Shown: positions 60,408-64,000 of the stretch, piece by piece
Layout of the letters: the number at the start of each line of letters is the position of its first letter
Numbering within the stretch: position 1 is the first letter of the stretch
Assembly: GCF_026212465.1 (NCBI RefSeq)
Contig: NC_080049.1
Span: 2,992,960-3,056,959, forward strand
DNA: 64,000 nt
DNA from: Amaranthus tricolor
Lineage: Eukaryota; Streptophyta; Magnoliopsida; Caryophyllales; Amaranthaceae
Reading direction: 5' to 3'
Position numbers and translations under genes: made by a program
Notes under the pieces: generated by a model
What the model was told of the DNA's origin: nothing
The model's database searches: none
The model's input: the letters and a program-made list of their open reading frames with translations, nothing else

Positions 60408-60599
60408 GAAGTCGCAAAAACTGGGCGAGTGAACCATGGTTGAGTCGCACAAAACGTGCGAGTAGACCACGGTTCAGTCGCACAAAACGTGCGACTGGAC
60501 CGTCGTCCACTCACACGTTTTGTGCGACTCCACCGTGGTCCACTCGCACGATTTGTGCGACTCCACCGTGGTCTGCTCACGGTTTTTGTGCGACTGGTT
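60408..60599. repeat. GC-rich palindrome cluster in OTU intron 1, copy D
   Basis: The best-kept cluster: GTCGCACAAAACGTGCGAC, 'accacggttcagtcgcac', 'cacacgttttgtgcgac' and 'accgtggtccactcgcac' in alternating orientation over about 190 bp. Confidence 0.85.
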
Positions 60600-60655
60600 T
60601 TTTTTTCTTTTTTTATTATTTACATTATTATTTAAATTATTATACGTCTTAGTAA

Positions 60656-60692
60656 ATTATTATTATTAGTATTATTATTAATATTATTATAA

Positions 60693-60738
<46 letters not shown>

Positions 60739-60742
60739 TGTA

Positions 60743-60830
<88 letters not shown>

Positions 60831-60880
60831 TTTAGTATTATTATTATTATTATTATTAATTTTTGTTATTATTATTATTA
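60656..60880. repeat. (TTA)n microsatellite in OTU intron 1, copy D
   Basis: Long TTA tract at the same intron position as in copies A-C. Confidence 0.9.
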
Positions 60881-62384
60881 TTGATGTAAGTAATTTATAT
60901 TATTAACATTACTATTATTTTGTTAATATTTATTTAAATAATTTATAATTATATGTTATTTTTATTATTTTTTTATTATTTAATATTAATTTTTTTATTA
61001 TTATTATAGTTATTTTATTATAGTTTTTGTATTGTTATTATTTTAATATTAATTATTTAAGTAAATTTAATTTTTAATTAATATTAATTTGTATTACGAA
61101 TATTTTAATATTAATTATTAAAGTAATTTATAATTTTTATTTATTATTGAATGTTTTTATTATTAATGTTTGTATCTATAATTTTTTAATGATCTAATGT
61201 ATGGTTTGTTTCATATTTCAAATTTGCAGGACTTTGAAAACTTAGAAGACAACGTAGATTATTCCGGTAGATTAGTTACGGATAGGGAATTTGATTCCTT
61301 AGACGAATTACATAGTTGGGCCGATGCGATAGCAATAACAATTGGTTTTCAATTTACACGTGCTTCTTATAAACAAAAAGAAGGACGTTCTAGAGTTAGT
61401 GTGTATTTAAGATGTCACCGCTATCGTAATATTATGGGTGATTTAAATATTCTAGATAATGCTGCTCGAGCTGGATCTAAAAGTAGAAGTTGTGAGTGTA
61501 AATTTTTGATTGTAGCAAGTAGTCGTAAACCAGGAGAAAACCTTGGACGGTAAGGGTGTGTCCAGGAGGTCGTGATTTTTTACTGTTTCCATGGCCTAAT
61601 CACATCTGGCACATTCTTCGTCCTTACTTGTTTGATTGGATTGATGTCTTAGGTGATGGTAACTGTGGATTTAGAGCTATTGCCGCCACAGAGTTGGGAG
61701 GCGAGGAGGCATGACCTCTTTTAAGACGTCCTATGTGTATGGATATGCAAATGAACAGAGACCAATACCTAAGTTTGTATCTATCGCAGGAGTCGTTAGT
61801 CGATGCTATATTCAAAATTGGTTCACACAGCAATGGACCTGCTCCTTATATTCACTGGATGGATGCACTGATGGCATTGTACTCTGCAGCAACGTTTCTT
61901 GACATTGGCATTGCTTATTATAGTTCTGCTGACGGTAATCCGTTGTACAACTGTTTGGTTCTTCCGTTAAGGAAGCATGTTTTGTGTGACTGAGCCGCGG
62001 TAGAGTCGCGGGTTTCGTGCGAGTGACCCACGGTGGGCTCGCAGATTCCGTGCGGCTGGCCCATTTTTTTAATATTTTTTTTTCGTTTTTTTAAAAATTT
62101 AATATAATATGATTCGAATAAATATTATCTCGATTATTTGTTTGCGGATTGAATTTCTTAGTTTTTGCTTCAAAAATTTTATGTTGTAATTTTGTTTTTT
62201 AAGTGTGATAAAGGAGTTATTTAGTGATGTTAGAGTATAAATAAGAAATTTTAAGTCCAGTGGCAAATTCGTAATTTTTTAAAGTCCAGGGACAAATTCG
62301 TAATTTCATTGACGGGGTGGCGATAAAATGAAAGGGGTGGCGATGTTTAAGGATTGAGAAAAAAAAAGGCAGAATAATACCCTC

Positions 62385-64000
62385 ATCACGAGGATATGAA
62401 AAGATGATGTAAAATCATTAATATAAGTAACGTACGTGCTAGTTTGCTCTTTTGTGTTCTTAATAAAGCATTCTAAGCTACATGGTAATGTAATTAAAAG
62501 TCGTGTTGTTGATGTACTACGTTGTTTAGTTTGATTGATATTGGAATTTGGAACCCAACATGAAATTTTTATGTATTCTCTTTCAAATAGTCGATCATTA
62601 AATGCGTTGAAAATAGATCGGATAATTTGAAATTTATTTGATCAAGTAACCGAATTCAATATGACCCGATTTCAAAAATGATTTACAGTCATGTAATAAA
62701 CAATATAGACAGAAAACACGATTTCAAACAGACCCGAAATTAACTAGGTAACCCGAATGAACACCTGATTTTACAATCATGTGTGTTGCCCCAAAAACAA
62801 TTGTGACATACTTCCTCCACTCTATTATACTATTACTTCACTTTATTATTATGCAATTCAATGTGCTATCTTAATCGTTTATATCATGAGCTATACATAA
62901 CTAATACACGATAAAATATGGAGCACAATCAATGGTACACGATAAAATATATTATGGTTCAAGTCATTGGGCGTGTCTGAGTGGAGTCTTGTTCTATAGC
63001 GGGTCTAACATGAGTTTAGGGTGGGTTTTTGTTTGGAAACATTTGACCTAAATTTAAACTTAATTATTTTTTAGACTCAGAGTCAGAATCAAACTTAAAC
63101 CTATACTCAATAAGTTTTAAATTAAACCCAAATTTTAACATACATTAAAATTTGGGTAAACTCTAGAGCGAATTTAATATTACAATTTTTGACCATCCTT
63201 AATAATAAGGCTTAGGAGTATCTTAGCTTCAATGAATAAAGCTTTGCAAGAACATTTTACTATTTCACAAATTTTTATATGAGACAGTTTTATCATGAGA
63301 CGGACTTCATATTACCATGAGATGGGTTTTATATAAAGGTTAAATAACCAAATAATACAAATTATTAACATATAAGCTTTTTTCTTAAGGTGATTTCATT
63401 GAAAAATGTTCTCTCATAAGAGTAACACCATTTGAAGTTGATGTCGATAAGATGAGAATCAATAATGAACGTTTTTGGCCTTATTTAAATTTGAGTGTGG
63501 ATAAGATTGTAAGGGCAATCACCGATGAAAGTTTTTAGCCACAAAAGAATTAGTACAAGTACTCCTGAAAATTATTACAAAGGAAAAAATGAACGTGCTT
63601 GTATTATCTATTAACTCAGTGAATGCAGCTAATTTGACTGTGCACATTCTCTTTACTCTCTCCTTGAAGAGAACAGCTGTTAATCCTGTCTTGTGCGAGA
63701 TACTGTGAGTGTCCTTACCTTTTACCTTTTATGCTTTGAGTTATATTTTAAAATCTTACTTAATTATAGCTATATTTATTTTTGATATAATGTAAATACT
63801 AAACTCACATTGTTGTATATGGATTGAGATGTTTGGTGAAGAACAATAAACAAACATATGCACAAAGAACACACAAAAACAAAGTACAACACCAAAGAGC
63901 AACAACAAGATTTATGAGGTACCTAAAGATACCTCCCCCTCAAACAAGGATTACTTTCATTAATATATCACTATACACTAATGATAAGCCACACACAAGC
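62385..64000. repeat. Flank repeat of the OMT array (F5), runs off the window
   Basis: Same block order as F2: 'atcacgaggatatga', 'attatggttcaagtca', 'ttgtgcgagatactgtga' and 'acaataaacaaacatatgc'. The repeat continues past the end of the window, so the array may too. Confidence 0.75.

Larger units (their letters stand above)
60326..61993 (+). pseudogene. FAR1-like/OTU gene, copy D, broken
   Basis: Exon 1 is 60326-60358 (MANESDYESNP) and exon 2 starts at 61230. Breaks: one A missing in the run near 61537-61541 shifts frame, TGA at 61712-61714 (the same Trp-to-stop change as in copy A), and the shared loss after LPLRK. It keeps GDGNCGFRAI, the usual OTU catalytic motif. Confidence 0.8.
60038..62384 (+). 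mobile_element. OTU/PMD transposon copy D, deletion derivative with both ends
   Basis: Left end GGGGCATTGTTATATATCGCC with a small deletion just inside the TIR; right end '...ggtggcgataaaatgaaag', 'gggtggcgat' and 'ataccctc' at 62384. The flank after it is ATCACGAGG, as at copy C. It contains the truncated OTU gene and PMD-side palindromes. Confidence 0.75.

Overview
The window looks like a nuclear segment of a flowering plant. It is AT-rich, its genes are split by GT-AG introns, it contains plant-type O-methyltransferase and GT61 glycosyltransferase genes, and it is saturated with plant LTR retrotransposons, hAT, Mutator-like, PIF/Harbinger and Stowaway elements. A eudicot, perhaps of the Caryophyllales, is my impression from the style of the sequences; nothing here proves the species.

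Layout. (1) 747-6181: one complete four-exon GT61 glycosyltransferase gene (+) whose introns hold MITEs. (2) 6182-24965: no host gene. It holds a Mutator-like MITE with internal palindromes (7503-7991), LTR remnants with a tRNA-Asp primer site (about 10.1-13.1 kb), a 3.07-kb solo LTR with a perfect 5-bp target duplication (13660-16725), a flank repeat carrying a hAT element, a truncated LTR with a 720-bp (AT)n tract, and a copia 3' LTR split by a hAT element. (3) 24966-64000: an array of related segments. The ancestral unit was a minus-strand class II O-methyltransferase gene (OMT), a transposon inserted about 130 bp upstream of its start codon, and a long shared flank. There are two apparently intact OMT genes (24966-26302 and 57815-59912), one chimeric OMT pseudogene (33218-35146), and a fourth unit that keeps only the OMT promoter (46020-46111).

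The most interesting object is the transposon. Copy B (35275 to about 40437) carries two convergent genes: a FAR1-like/OTU protease gene (+, open reading frame intact) and a plant-mobile-domain (PMD) gene (-, damaged). A second PMD copy at 50985-54099 retains its own terminal repeat, TATA box, noncoding first exon and first intron. Comparing the copies gives the ancestral plan: TIR, OTU exon 1, intron with a GC-rich palindrome cluster and (TTA)n, OTU exon 2, then convergent PMD exons, PMD intron 1 with (TAA)n and another palindrome cluster, noncoding exon, TIR. This resembles the two-gene convergent plan of MuDR, but no transposase is visible in any copy. Copies A, C and D are deletion derivatives that fuse the OTU gene to the PMD-side palindromes.

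The OMT genes probably methylate phenolic or related hydroxyl groups in specialised metabolism. Their array records transposon insertion, segmental duplication, deletion and gene conversion. Exon joins were read by eye and fit reading frame and family expectation; identities were judged by eye, not by alignment software.
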